From Variovorax paradoxus (GTDB lineage Bacteria > Pseudomonadota > Gammaproteobacteria > Burkholderiales > Burkholderiaceae_C): a DNA stretch of 64,000 nucleotides. The stretch covers positions 1,116,001-1,180,000 of the forward strand of contig NZ_JAUSXL010000002.1 in the NCBI RefSeq assembly GCF_030815975.1, read 5' to 3'. The position numbers and the translations under genes were made by a program. The notes beneath the pieces were generated by a model, which worked only from the letters and a program-made list of their open reading frames with translations, was not told the DNA's origin and ran no database searches. Positions 34,985-43,523 of this stretch are shown in pieces. How positions within the stretch are numbered: position 1 is the first letter of the stretch; each line of letters opens with the position of its first letter.

Positions 34985-35504
34985 TGCTTGCTTTCTGAGG
35001 GTCCGGGGAGCCGCCACGCTGGCGTAACTGGTTCATCAATCCGCCGGCGCGGACCATGTCCATGAGGAATCCGGGCACGGACTCGCAGGCCAGCCGCGCG
35101 CCGCCAGGCGAGACGACGGCGGGCACCGTGGTGTCCAGGGCGATGCGCTCGCCATCGTTCAGCGACTCGGCTTCGGCGCAGGTCAAGAGCAGCAGGCCCA
35201 CGTTGAAGGCATTGCGGAAATACAGGCCGCTGTAGGAGGGGGCAATCACCGCGGCCACGCCCAATTGCACGAGCACGGCCGCAGCCTGCTCGCGCGACGA
35301 GCCAATGCCGAAGTTGGGACCGGCCACGATCACATCGCCGGGGCGCACCCCGCGCGCAAAATCGGGGCGCACGGCTTCGAGGCAATGCTTCGCGATCACA
35401 TCGATGCCGTGCTTCATCGCATGGCCGGGCGCGAGCGCATCGGTGTCGATATCGGCGCCCAGGCGCCAGACGCGGTGCAGGCGGTGCAGGCTTTCCGCGG
35501 TCAT
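34977..35504 (-). CDS. LeuD-like small subunit of an aconitase-family hydro-lyase
   Basis: A 175-residue swivel-domain protein of the isopropylmalate isomerase small-subunit family. It has RVWRLGADIDTDALAPG at the N-terminus and VAGPNFGIGSSREQAA (about 61-76), the substrate-binding loop, followed by APSYSGLYFRNAFN. Length is near that of archaeal-type LeuD/HacB. It overlaps the large-subunit gene by four bases. The pair's place in a hydantoinase/lyase operon, away from leucine genes, suggests a catabolic hydratase such as maleate, citraconate or dimethylmaleate hydratase. Confidence 0.9.
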   Translation of the reverse strand: MTAESLHRLHRVWRLGADIDTDALAPGHAMKHGIDVIAKHCLEAVRPDFARGVRPGDVIVAGPNFGIGSSREQAAAVLVQLGVAAVIAPSYSGLYFRNAFNVGLLLLTCAEAESLNDGERIALDTTVPAVVSPGGARLACESVPGFLMDMVRAGGLMNQLRQRGGSPDPQKASNV

Positions 35505-36787
35505 GCGAGCACCTCGCGCGGGTCGGTCACGCAGCCGCGCAGTGCGGCCGCCGCCACCGTGTAGGGCGAGCCCAGGTACACCTGCGCGGTCGGCGAGCCC
35601 ATGCGGCCCTTGAAGTTGCGTGCCGTGGTCGAGATCACCGTGATGCCGTCGCCCATCGGATCGCCGTAGCCCGAGCAGGCGCCGCAGGCGGTCGGGAAGA
35701 GTTCGGCACCGGCGTCCATCAGCACCTGCAGCACGCCCTCTTCGCGCGCCCGCTCCTGGTCGTGCAGGCTGGCCGGCGCCACGATCAGGCGGATGCCCGC
35801 CGCCACCTTGTGGCCGCGCAGCACCTGGGCCGCGGCGCGCAGGTCGTCGAGCTTGGCGCCGGTGCAGGCGCCGATGTAGGCCACGTCGACATGCGTGCCC
35901 AGGTAGCGGCTCACGCCGTGCGCGTTGGCCGGGCTGTGCGGCGCGGCGACGTAGGGCTCGAGCGTGGCGGCGTCGAAGCGGTGGTGCGTGAGCGCGGCGC
36001 CTTCGTCGGTAAACCAGGGTGCCATGTCGACTGGCGGGGCGCCGGCTTGCGCGAGGAACGCGGCGGTGGTGGCATCGGGCGCGATCAGGCCGGCCTGCGC
36101 GCCCAGCTCGGCGCTCATGTTGGAGAGCGTCATGCGCTCCTGCATCGACAGCGCGGCGACGGCCGGGCCGGCGAACTCCACCGCCTGGTAGCGCCCGCCG
36201 TTCATGCCGAAGCGGCCGATCATGTGCAGCATCATGTCCTTGGCGGTCACGCCGGCAGAAAGCGCGCCGTCCCACCACATGCGGATGGTTTCGGGCACGC
36301 GCAGCCAGATCTCGCCGGTGACCATCACGCCCAGCATCTCGGTGCTGCCGATGCCGAACATGTAGGCGCCGAATGCGCCGCCCGTGGGCGAATGCGAATC
36401 GCCGCCCACGCACAGCATGCCGGGGCGGATGTGGCCGTGCTGCGGCACCACCACGTGGCAGATGCCCTGGCTGTCGTAGACGTGCGGCAGCTGCTGCTCG
36501 CGCGCCCAGTCGCGCGCAATGCGCACGATGCGGCGCGAGTCGTCGTCGCGCTCGGGCACGTAGTGGTCCATGACAAGCACCACGCGGGAGCGGTCCCAGA
36601 TCTGCGCGCCGAGCTCCTCGAGCATCGGCTGCAGCCGGCGCGGGCCGGAGGAGTCATGGAACATGGCCATGTCGACGCCGCAGGTCACGATCTCGCCCAC
36701 CGCCACCTGCGCGCGGCCGCTGGCGCGCGCGATGAGCTTCTGCGCCAGCGTCTGTGCCGGCGCGCGGTCTGGAGCATTGAAGGTCAT
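35501..36787 (-). CDS. LeuC-like large subunit of an aconitase-family hydro-lyase
   Basis: A 428-residue iron-sulfur hydro-lyase subunit. The three [4Fe-4S] cluster cysteines are in IGACTGAKLDD (C308) and TACGACSG (C368, C371). GGDSHSPTGGAFGAYMFGIGSTE (about 128-150) is the substrate/cluster loop of the family. Shorter than enterobacterial LeuC (466) and close to archaeal/homoaconitase and maleate-hydratase type proteins. It needs the LeuD-like subunit encoded next. Its start overlaps the Bug receptor stop by four bases. Likely adds water to an unsaturated dicarboxylate to give a malate derivative. Confidence 0.92.
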   Translation of the reverse strand: MTFNAPDRAPAQTLAQKLIARASGRAQVAVGEIVTCGVDMAMFHDSSGPRRLQPMLEELGAQIWDRSRVVLVMDHYVPERDDDSRRIVRIARDWAREQQLPHVYDSQGICHVVVPQHGHIRPGMLCVGGDSHSPTGGAFGAYMFGIGSTEMLGVMVTGEIWLRVPETIRMWWDGALSAGVTAKDMMLHMIGRFGMNGGRYQAVEFAGPAVAALSMQERMTLSNMSAELGAQAGLIAPDATTAAFLAQAGAPPVDMAPWFTDEGAALTHHRFDAATLEPYVAAPHSPANAHGVSRYLGTHVDVAYIGACTGAKLDDLRAAAQVLRGHKVAAGIRLIVAPASLHDQERAREEGVLQVLMDAGAELFPTACGACSGYGDPMGDGITVISTTARNFKGRMGSPTAQVYLGSPYTVAAAALRGCVTDPREVLA

Positions 36788-37740
36788 TCCGGCTTGGCTC
36801 CCGAGAACTTGACGACCTGGGCCCAGCGCACGATCTCGCTCTGCACGAAGGCGGAGAACTGCTCGGACGAGTTGCCCACCGGGATCGCGCCCTCGGTGTC
36901 GAGGCGCTGGCGCATGTCGGCCTGCTGCAGCGCATGGCGCGCGGCATCGCCGATCTGCTTTATGCGGTCCGCCGGCATGCGGGCCGGGCCGAAGAGGCCG
37001 AACCACGCGCTCGACTCGTAGCCCGGCAGCGCCTCGGCAATGGCGGGCACGTCGGGAAAGGCCGCAAGCCGCCTGGCCGTGGTCACGCCCAGTGCCCTGA
37101 GCTTGCCGGCCTGGATGTGCGCCTTGACGTTGCCCACGGCTGCGAACATCAGCTGCACCTGGCCGGCGAGCACATCTTGCACGGCGGGCGAGGTGCCCTT
37201 GTAGGGAATGTTCACGATGTCGACGCCCGACTGCATCTTGAAGGCCTCGCCCGCCATGTGCAGCGACGAGCCCACCGCGCCGATCGCAAAGTTGAGCTGG
37301 CCCGGCTTCGCCTTGGCGAGTGCGATGAGTTCGCGCACGTCCTTTGCGGGCACCGACGGGTGCGCGACCAGGATCGAGGGCGAGGTCGCCACGCACGTGA
37401 GCGCGGTGAAGTCCTTCACCGGGTCGAACGGCAGCGCCGGGTAGAGCGTGGCGTTGATCGCGTGGCTGGTGAAGCTCATCAGCAGCGTGTTGCCGTCGGG
37501 CGCGGCCTTGGCCACGGCATCGGCCGCGATGTTGCCGCCCGCGCCGGGCCTGTTCTCGACGATCACCGTGCGGCCCAGCGCCGGGCCCATGCTGACGGCC
37601 AGCGAACGCGCCAGCGTGTCGGTCGAGCCGCCCGCCGGCGCACCGACGAGGATGCGCACCGGCGCGTTGCCGATCTGCGCGAAGGCGCTGCCGGCCCATG
37701 CGGCGGCCAGTGGAAAAAGAAGGGTGTCGCGTCTCTTCAT
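36784..37740 (-). CDS. Bug-family tripartite tricarboxylate transport receptor
   Basis: A 318-residue periplasmic receptor of the Bug/TctC family that is greatly expanded in betaproteobacteria. It begins with a signal peptide (MKRRDTLLFPLAAAWAGSAFA). Family motifs: VGAPAGGSTDTLAR (about 31-44), VENRPGAGGNIAAD, and VNIPYKGTSPAVQDVLAGQVQ (near 178-198), with two carboxylate-binding loops. No TctA/TctB membrane genes adjoin. Its place between the LeuC-like gene and the Liv ABC genes suggests it binds the operon's substrate or acts as a sensor. Carboxylates are the usual ligands. Confidence 0.93.
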   Translation of the reverse strand: MKRRDTLLFPLAAAWAGSAFAQIGNAPVRILVGAPAGGSTDTLARSLAVSMGPALGRTVIVENRPGAGGNIAADAVAKAAPDGNTLLMSFTSHAINATLYPALPFDPVKDFTALTCVATSPSILVAHPSVPAKDVRELIALAKAKPGQLNFAIGAVGSSLHMAGEAFKMQSGVDIVNIPYKGTSPAVQDVLAGQVQLMFAAVGNVKAHIQAGKLRALGVTTARRLAAFPDVPAIAEALPGYESSAWFGLFGPARMPADRIKQIGDAARHALQQADMRQRLDTEGAIPVGNSSEQFSAFVQSEIVRWAQVVKFSGAKPE

Positions 37741-37786
37741 GTGTCTTGTCTCCGGGAATCGGCGGTATCTCGATGGGTAGCGGGCT

Positions 37787-38497
37787 TCAGAGCCCCAGGT
37801 AGGCGCGCCGCAGTTCGTCGCTGCCGAGCAGCTCGGCGGGCAGGCCCGAAAAGCGCACGCTGCCGTTCTCCAGCACATAGGCGCGGTCCGCGATCTCGAG
37901 CGACTGGCCCACGTTCTGCTCCACCAGCAGCACCGCGAGGCCGCCGTCGCGCAGTTCGCGGATCAGCGTGAACATCTCTTCCACCAGCCGCGGCGAGAGA
38001 CCGAGCGAGGGCTCGTCGAGGATCAGCAACACGGGCTCGGCCATGAGCCCGCGCGCGATGGCCAGCATCTGCTGCTCGCCGCCGCTCATGGTGCCAGCGG
38101 GCTGCGCCATGCGTTCCCGCAGCCGCGGGAAGATGTGGAACATCTTCTCGATGTTGGCCGCACGGCGCTCGCGCGCCCGCGTGAAGGAGCCGAGCTCCAG
38201 GTTCTCCAGCACGCTGAGGTTGGGAAACACCTTGCGGCCCTCGGGCACCTGGATCAGGCCGGCCTTGACCACGTCGCGGTAGTGCGCGCCGCTGAGGTCC
38301 TTGCCGTCGAAGCGCACATTGCCGCTCCATGCGGGGCACAGGCCGCAGACCATCTTGTTGAGCGTGGACTTGCCCGCGCCGTTGCTGCCGAGCAGCGCGA
38401 CCATTTCGCCGGCGTTCACCTGCAGGTCGACGCCGCGCAGCACCTCGACGCGGCCGTAGCCGCCGCGCAGGCCTTGAATCTCCAGCAACGCGGTCAT
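37787..38497 (-). CDS. livF: Branched-chain-type ABC transporter ATPase
   Basis: A 236-residue ATPase of the LivF type. Walker A GSNGAGKST is near residue 38, the LivF-specific VPEGRKVFPNLSVLENLELG near 87-106, signature MSGGEQQMLAIARGLM near 136 and Walker B LLILDEPSLGLSP. Its ATG overlaps the LivG stop by four bases and it ends 46 bases before the Bug receptor start. It should power uptake through LivHM together with LivG. The operon's own LivJ-like receptor is frameshifted, so substrate delivery may depend on another receptor. Confidence 0.95.
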   Translation of the reverse strand: MTALLEIQGLRGGYGRVEVLRGVDLQVNAGEMVALLGSNGAGKSTLNKMVCGLCPAWSGNVRFDGKDLSGAHYRDVVKAGLIQVPEGRKVFPNLSVLENLELGSFTRARERRAANIEKMFHIFPRLRERMAQPAGTMSGGEQQMLAIARGLMAEPVLLILDEPSLGLSPRLVEEMFTLIRELRDGGLAVLLVEQNVGQSLEIADRAYVLENGSVRFSGLPAELLGSDELRRAYLGL

Positions 38498-39255
38498 TCG
38501 ACAGCTCCCGAAGCAGCCTTGCGCAGCCGCGCCGCCGTGCCGTGGCCCAGGTAGGCTTCGACGACCTTGTCGTCGGAGGTCACCTGCGCCGGGCTGCCTT
38601 CGGCAATCAGCTGGCCCTGCGCCAGCACCCACACATGCTCGGCCAGGTGCATCACGGCCTGCATCACGTGCTCGATCATCAGCACGGTCACGCCGCTGTC
38701 GGCAATGCCGCGCACCACCGGCATCATCTCGGCGATCTCCTGCGGGTTGAGGCCGGCGAGCACCTCGTCGAGCAGCAGCAGGCGCGGGCGCGTGGCCAGC
38801 GCGCGCGCCAGTTCGAGCCGCTTGCGGCCGGCCACCGTGAGGTCCGAGGCGGGCTTGCCGAGCTGCGGCGCAAGGCCCACGCGCAGCGCCACCGCCTCGG
38901 CATGCGCCAGCGCCTCGCGGCGGCCGCGCAGGTGCAGGTGCGCACCGACCGCGATGTTCTCGCGCACCGTCTGCGCCGCAAAGGGCTTCACGATCTGGAA
39001 GGTGCGCGTCATGCCGAGCAGCGCATTGCGGTGAGGCTCGCGGCCCGCGATGTCCTGGCCCGCGAAGCGCACGGTGCCACTGTCGGGCTTGAGGAAGCCC
39101 GACATCAGCGCGAACAGCGTGGTCTTGCCGGCACCGTTGGGGCCGATCAGCGCGCTCAGGCTGCCCTCCTTCACCGACAGGCTGACGTCCTGCACGGCCT
39201 TGAGTCCGCCGAAGGAACGCGAGAGCCCGCGCACGGCCAGCAGCGCCTCAGCCAT
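38494..39255 (-). CDS. livG: Branched-chain-type ABC transporter ATPase
   Basis: A 253-residue LivG-type ATPase. Walker A GPNGAGKTT is near residue 38, followed by the LivG-specific GMTRTFQIVKPF (near 88), signature VAGRKRLELARALA near 150 (a variant of the usual LSGG) and LLLLDEVLAGLNPQE (Walker B). The ATG follows GAGGAGG and is preferred over an upstream codon. It overlaps livM by eight bases and livF by four. Works with LivF as the heterodimeric motor. Confidence 0.94.
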   Translation of the reverse strand: MAEALLAVRGLSRSFGGLKAVQDVSLSVKEGSLSALIGPNGAGKTTLFALMSGFLKPDSGTVRFAGQDIAGREPHRNALLGMTRTFQIVKPFAAQTVRENIAVGAHLHLRGRREALAHAEAVALRVGLAPQLGKPASDLTVAGRKRLELARALATRPRLLLLDEVLAGLNPQEIAEMMPVVRGIADSGVTVLMIEHVMQAVMHLAEHVWVLAQGQLIAEGSPAQVTSDDKVVEAYLGHGTAARLRKAASGAVE

Positions 39256-40231
39256 GGCGACCTCCTCGCTTCGCATTCCACAGCTGCCGCACCGACAGCC
39301 CGAGCCCGGCGACGCCGCGGGGCAGGAAGATCACGATCACGACCAGCACCGTGCCGTAGATCACCATGTTGATGCCCGGCAGCTCGCCGAACAGGTTGCG
39401 CGTGAGGTCCGACAGCAGGTGCAGCACGACCGCGCCCAGCACCGGGCCCCACAGCGTGCCCATGCCGCCCACGATGGCCGCCACCAGCGCTTCGACCGAC
39501 ACCGCCGGGCCGTAGGCGATGCCGGCATCGATGTACTGGAACACCTGCACGTAGAAGGCGCCGGCCGCCCCCATGAAGGCGGCCGAGAGGCCGATGGCCG
39601 CGAGCTTGACGCGAAACGGGTTCACGCCCACGGCGCGCGCTGCGTCCTCGTTGTCGCGCACGGCCTGCAGGTAGGCGCCGAAGCGGCCGTTGCGCAGCCA
39701 CCAGGTGACGAGCAGCGCCAGCACCACCATGGCCAGCACCACCCACAGGTAGCCGGCGCGCGAGGCGAACTGCAGGTTGGCCGCCGATTCGCGTAGCGGC
39801 ACCATCAGGCCCACGCCGCCGCCCGTGAAGTCGACCGACAGCGCGAGGATGCGGAACACCTCCGCGAAGGCCAGCGTGACGAGCGCGAAGTAGGAGCCCT
39901 TGAGGCCGTAGCGAAAGCTGAGCGCGCCGACGAAGAGCCCGACCAGCGCGGCGCCTGCCACCGCCAGCGGCAGCGCGACCCAGGCGTTGATGCCGCCTTG
40001 CAGCTGCGCGATGGCCTGGACGTACGCGCCCGTGCCGAAGAACAGCGCATGCCCGAACGAGAACTGGCCGCCGAAGCCGCCGAGGATGTTCCAGGCCTGC
40101 GCGATGAGCGTGGCGTAGAGCGCCATCATCACGAAGTTCAGCGTCACGCCCGACTTCGTGACGAGCGGCACGCAGCCGGCCAGCACCGCGAAGAGCGCGA
40201 TGCCCGCGAGTTGTCTGTGCGCGCTGCTCAT
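39248..40231 (-). CDS. livM: Branched-chain-type ABC transporter permease
   Basis: A 327-residue permease with about ten membrane segments. Family features include ILGGFGGQFSFGHALFFGTGAY (about 48-69), YFALVTLAFAEVFR and the coupling region VGVNPFRVKLAAIGLSAAFMG near 200. It overlaps livH at its start and livG at its end. It pairs with LivH to form the channel. The transported compound is probably the substrate of the hydantoinase/hydratase operon; amides, amino acids and aromatic acids are known Liv-type ligands. Confidence 0.95.
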   Translation of the reverse strand: MSSAHRQLAGIALFAVLAGCVPLVTKSGVTLNFVMMALYATLIAQAWNILGGFGGQFSFGHALFFGTGAYVQAIAQLQGGINAWVALPLAVAGAALVGLFVGALSFRYGLKGSYFALVTLAFAEVFRILALSVDFTGGGVGLMVPLRESAANLQFASRAGYLWVVLAMVVLALLVTWWLRNGRFGAYLQAVRDNEDAARAVGVNPFRVKLAAIGLSAAFMGAAGAFYVQVFQYIDAGIAYGPAVSVEALVAAIVGGMGTLWGPVLGAVVLHLLSDLTRNLFGELPGINMVIYGTVLVVIVIFLPRGVAGLGLSVRQLWNAKRGGRHG

Positions 40232-41100
40232 GCCCTGGCTCCGAACATGCCCTGGGGCCTGAACAGCACCACGCCGATGAAGATCGCAAAGATGCCGATC
40301 TGCCCCAGCGATTCGCCAAGGTACAGCCCGCCGAGCGACTCGACCACGCCGACCAGGAAGCCGCCGACGAGCGCACCGACGAAGCTGCCCATGCCGCCGA
40401 GCACGACGATGGTGAAGGCCACGAGCACGAAGCCGCCGCCCACCTGCGGGTTGACGTAATAGGCCGGCAGCAGGAAGCAGGCCGCCGCGCCGAGGCAGGC
40501 CAGGCCGATGCCGAAGCTCATGGCATAGACATGGTCGACGTCGATGCCCATGAGCTTGGCGCCTTCCTTCTCCTTGGCGACGGCGCGGATGGCGCGGCCG
40601 AGGTCGGTGCGGCCCATGATCCAGAACAGGATGCCGGAGACGGCGAGCGCCCCCGCGAAGGCCACGAGCTTGGGCACGGCGATCATCGCGGGGCCGATGG
40701 CGACGGTGCTGAGCGAATAGGCGGTGTCGATGCTGCGCGTGTCCGACTTGAAGAACAGCAGCGCGAGGTTTTCCATGACGATGGCGATGCCGAGCGTGGC
40801 GAGCAGGATGTTCTCGTCCTTGCCGTGGCCCGCGCGGTTGATGACGATGCGCTGCAACGCGTAGCCGAGCGCGAACATGCCCATGACGGCAATGGGCAGC
40901 GCCATGTAGGGGTCGATGCCCCAGCGCTCCTTGAGGAAGTAGACGGCGTACAGCGCCAGCATCAGGCTCGCACCGTGTGCGAAGTTGATGATGTGGAGCA
41001 CGCCGTAGATCAGGGTGAGTCCCAGCGCGATCAGGGCATAGACGGCGCCTGTCGTGAGGCCGTTCAGGATCGAGGGGAAGAGGATGCTTAGATCGAACAT
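40228..41100 (-). CDS. livH: Branched-chain-type ABC transporter permease
   Basis: A 290-residue permease. The N-terminal stretch LNGLTTGAVYALIALGLTLIYG (about 13-34) is the LivH hallmark, and GKDENILLATLGIAIVMEN and VVLGGMGSFVGALVGG follow. The start MFDLSILFPSIL is chosen because upstream codons run into a palindromic repeat. It is the first intact transporter gene after the frameshifted receptor gene; the 183-bp palindrome at 41127-41309 lies between them. Confidence 0.95.
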   Translation of the reverse strand: MFDLSILFPSILNGLTTGAVYALIALGLTLIYGVLHIINFAHGASLMLALYAVYFLKERWGIDPYMALPIAVMGMFALGYALQRIVINRAGHGKDENILLATLGIAIVMENLALLFFKSDTRSIDTAYSLSTVAIGPAMIAVPKLVAFAGALAVSGILFWIMGRTDLGRAIRAVAKEKEGAKLMGIDVDHVYAMSFGIGLACLGAAACFLLPAYYVNPQVGGGFVLVAFTIVVLGGMGSFVGALVGGFLVGVVESLGGLYLGESLGQIGIFAIFIGVVLFRPQGMFGARA

Positions 41101-41126
41101 TTGTTTCGTGCGCCTTGTGAGGTCCG

Positions 41127-41309
41127 CCCGGCATGCGGTGCGGGCCGTGCGACCCCACTGCGCCGGCCCTTCGGGCTGCCCTGCGGTGCTCGCGTTTCGC
41201 GGGGTCTCGCAGAACTCGCTTCGCTCAAACAGCTGCGAGCCCTGATCCGCGAAACGCTGCGCTCCTCGGCGGCGCAGAGGGGTTCGCCCGACCCGCACCG
41301 CATACCGGG
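41127..41309. repeat. 183-bp cruciform-forming palindrome between livJ remnant and livH
   Basis: The whole interval folds on itself. Outer arms of about 40 bases pair CCCGGCATGCGGTGCGGG with CCCGCACCGCATACCGGG and continue inward; inner arms pair GCGTTTCGCGG with CCGCGAAACGC and CTCGCAG with CTGCGAG. It occupies most of the 283-base gap and carries no gene. In the transcript it would form a very large hairpin between receptor and permease genes. Confidence 0.85.
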
Positions 41310-41383
41310 CTCCATGCTTGATCGGCGAGCGGCGGAATACGGGGGCTTATCGTCACCGCCCCCGACACTCAAGCACAAGGAGT

Positions 41384-42585
41384 TCATGCCCTGAGCGGAA
41401 ACACAGGTTCCACCTCGCGGTAGTCGCGCGGAATGATCACCTTGATGTCGTTCTTCACCACCTGCGTCATCAACGGCTGCGCGCCCTCGTTCTGTCCGTT
41501 GACGAACTTCGTGGGGCCGTACGGCATGATGTGATTCGAGAAGGTGCTCTTCTCCAGCGCGTCGACGATGGCCGCGCGTTCGGCCGACTTCGCGCGCTCC
41601 AGCGCATCGGCCAGCAGCCACATCGAGGTGTAGGTCATGAAGACCTCGTAGCTGAAGAACTGACCCTTGGCCTCCACGCGCTTGCGCAGCTCCTGCGAGC
41701 GCTTGTCCTTCGGGTTGAACAGTGGTTGCAGTCGATGATGCCGTTGGCCGCGTCCGGAAACTCCTTCACGAACTTGTAGCTCGATGCGGCACCGCCCAGC
41801 ACCGAGAAGATCGCCTTGGGCACCACCTTCTGCTGCTGCATGGTGCGCACCAGCAGCGCGTACTCGTTGTAGTAGTTGGCCGGGATCACGATGTCCGGGT
41901 TGATCGACTTCATGCGCAGCACGATGTTGTTGAAATCGCGCGTGGGGTTGGCGTGCTTCACCACCTCCTTCACCTCGAAGCCGTAGCCCGGCAGTTCGCG
42001 CGAGAGCAGCTGCGCGGTGCCGGCGCCGAACAGCGACTCCTCGTGAATGATCATCACCGTCTTGGCCGGGTTGCCCGCGGCCTTGTTGAGCACCAGCAGG
42101 TTGGCCATGGCCACCTCGGTCGACTTCTTGTAGCCGGGGCCGAAGCGGAAGGTGTTCTTCAGTCCGCGCTCGACGATCTGGTCGGCCACGCCCACGTCGA
42201 CCACGTGCGGCAGGTTGTACTTGGCCGCCGCCTGCGTGGTCGCCAGGCAGATGGCCGAGGCGTAGGCGCCCACGATGGCCGAGACGCCAGCCTCGTTCAT
42301 CTTCTCGACCTCGGCCGCGCCGGCCTGCGGCTGCGATTGCGCATCGCCCAGCAGGGCCTCGAGCTTCGCGCCGCCGAGCGACTTGATGCCGCCGGCAGCG
42401 TTGATGTCCTCGATGGCCATCAGCGCGCCGAGCCGGCACTGCTGGCCCGAGTAGGCCAGCGCCCCGGTGACCGGATGCAGCACGCCGACCTTGACGGCCT
42501 TGGGCTGCGCGCCGGCCACGAGCGGGAAGGCGACGGCGGTCGCCAGGGCGGCGGACTGCGACACGAAACTGCGGCGGTTCTGCAT
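41384..42585 (-). pseudogene. Branched-chain-type ABC substrate-binding protein, broken by a -1 frameshift
   Basis: A LivJ-type receptor of about 400 codons. The start MQNRRSFVSQSAALATAVAFP is a signal peptide; the mature part opens KVGVLHPVTGALAYSGQQ. The frame is intact to GIIDCNH, then switches: the other frame continues FNPKDKRSQELRKRVEAKGQ to the proper C-terminus PVFPLRA. Comparison of the frames places a single missing base near 41720-41721 (ACCACTGTTCAACCC where ACTGGTTCAACCC would restore N-H-W-F-N-P). The rest is undamaged, so the change is recent, or a sequencing error. If real, the receptor for LivHMGF is lost. Confidence 0.88.
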
Positions 42586-42604
42586 GGGGCTTTCCTTTTT
42601 CTCT

Positions 42605-43399
42605 TCAGTTGAACTGGGCTGACACGTCTTTGCTGACCCACACCTTCGCGTCGATGCCGCCCACGCGGGAGAGCTGCATTTCGTAGGTGTAGCGATCGGG
42701 GCGATAGAGGCCATGCAGCCACTGCACGGGCCGTTCGTCCTCGTCGTAGATCAGGCGGCGCACCGCGAGCAGCGCGGAGCCGACCGACACGTCGAGGTGC
42801 TGCGCGATCAGGCTGTCGGCCAGGCGAGCTGAAATGGTCTGGTGCGCGCGCCCCACCTTGACGCCCGACTCCTCGAGCAGCACGAGGATGGGTTTCTTCG
42901 ACAACTCGCGGCGGCCGAAGCGGCGCGCGATCGTGTCGGGCACGTAGGTGGTGATGTGCGAGAGCGGGCCTTCCTTGGTGGAACGCACGCGCACCGCCTT
43001 CTGCACCGGGTCGCCCAACTGCAGCTGCAGCGCCTCGGCCACCTGGGTGGAAGCCGTGATGGTGGCCACCTCGATCACTTTCACCGAGGTGTGCAGGCCC
43101 ATCGCCACCAGGTTCTCGAGCAGGCCGCGCAGATTGGCGCGCTCCATGCTCTTGGTGCCCTGCGATTCACCGGCTGCCGCGGGCGGCGGCAGCGCGCGCG
43201 TGCGGCGCCCCGGGTTGCGCGCGATCAGGCCTTCGGAAGACAGCTGCTCGAGTGCGCGCCGCACCGTGACGCGCGCCACGTTGAACTGCGCCATGAGCGC
43301 AAGCTCGCCGGGCAGCCCCTCCGCGAAACGGCCTTCGTGCAACTGCTCACGCAGAACCAGGTAGATCTGGTGGTACTTCGGCAAAGGCATCTGCGACAT
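42605..43399 (-). CDS. GntR-family regulator, HutC/UTRA type
   Basis: A 264-residue regulator. The winged helix-turn-helix occupies about residues 8-70 (KYHQIYLVLREQLHEGRFAEG, then ARVTVRRALEQLSSEGLIAR). The UTRA ligand domain covers 95-255 (YVPDTIARRFGRREL, then TISARLADSLIAQHLDV), as in HutC and FarR. It is first in the run of genes toward livJ-livHMGF and the catabolic genes, 20 bases before the receptor gene, so it probably controls that operon. A second ATG three codons in (MPLPKYHQIY) is an equally good start. The inverted repeat TGTC-AATGG-GACA lies at 43430-43442. Confidence 0.92.
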   Translation of the reverse strand: MSQMPLPKYHQIYLVLREQLHEGRFAEGLPGELALMAQFNVARVTVRRALEQLSSEGLIARNPGRRTRALPPPAAAGESQGTKSMERANLRGLLENLVAMGLHTSVKVIEVATITASTQVAEALQLQLGDPVQKAVRVRSTKEGPLSHITTYVPDTIARRFGRRELSKKPILVLLEESGVKVGRAHQTISARLADSLIAQHLDVSVGSALLAVRRLIYDEDERPVQWLHGLYRPDRYTYEMQLSRVGGIDAKVWVSKDVSAQFN

Positions 43400-43460
43400 G
43401 CCTTTGATGTTTTTGCAGTTTCAATGTTCTGTCAATGGGACATTTAAAACCGCAGCGGCA

Positions 43461-43503
43461 CAAAAAAGAAACGGCGCGCCGGGACATCGCCCGCCGCGCC
43501 GTT
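43461..43503 (-). terminator. Rho-independent terminator after the fumarylacetoacetase-family gene
   Basis: On the minus strand AACGGCGCG pairs with CGCGCCGTT and is followed by TTCTTTTTTG. It closes the 45874-43524 operon before the HutC-type regulator gene. Confidence 0.88.
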
Positions 43504-43523
43504 GGTGGCTGCTCGCTTGCCGC

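Noticed and set aside
31266..35065. Long plus-strand open frames antisense to hyuA and hyuB.
   Set aside because: Arg/His/Ala-rich composition without domains; typical shadows of GC-rich genes whose true frame has clear family motifs.
34977..36787. Calling the LeuC/LeuD-like pair leucine biosynthesis genes.
   Set aside because: They lie in a catabolic and transport operon with no leuA or leuB, and the large subunit is shorter than LeuC of leucine synthesis.
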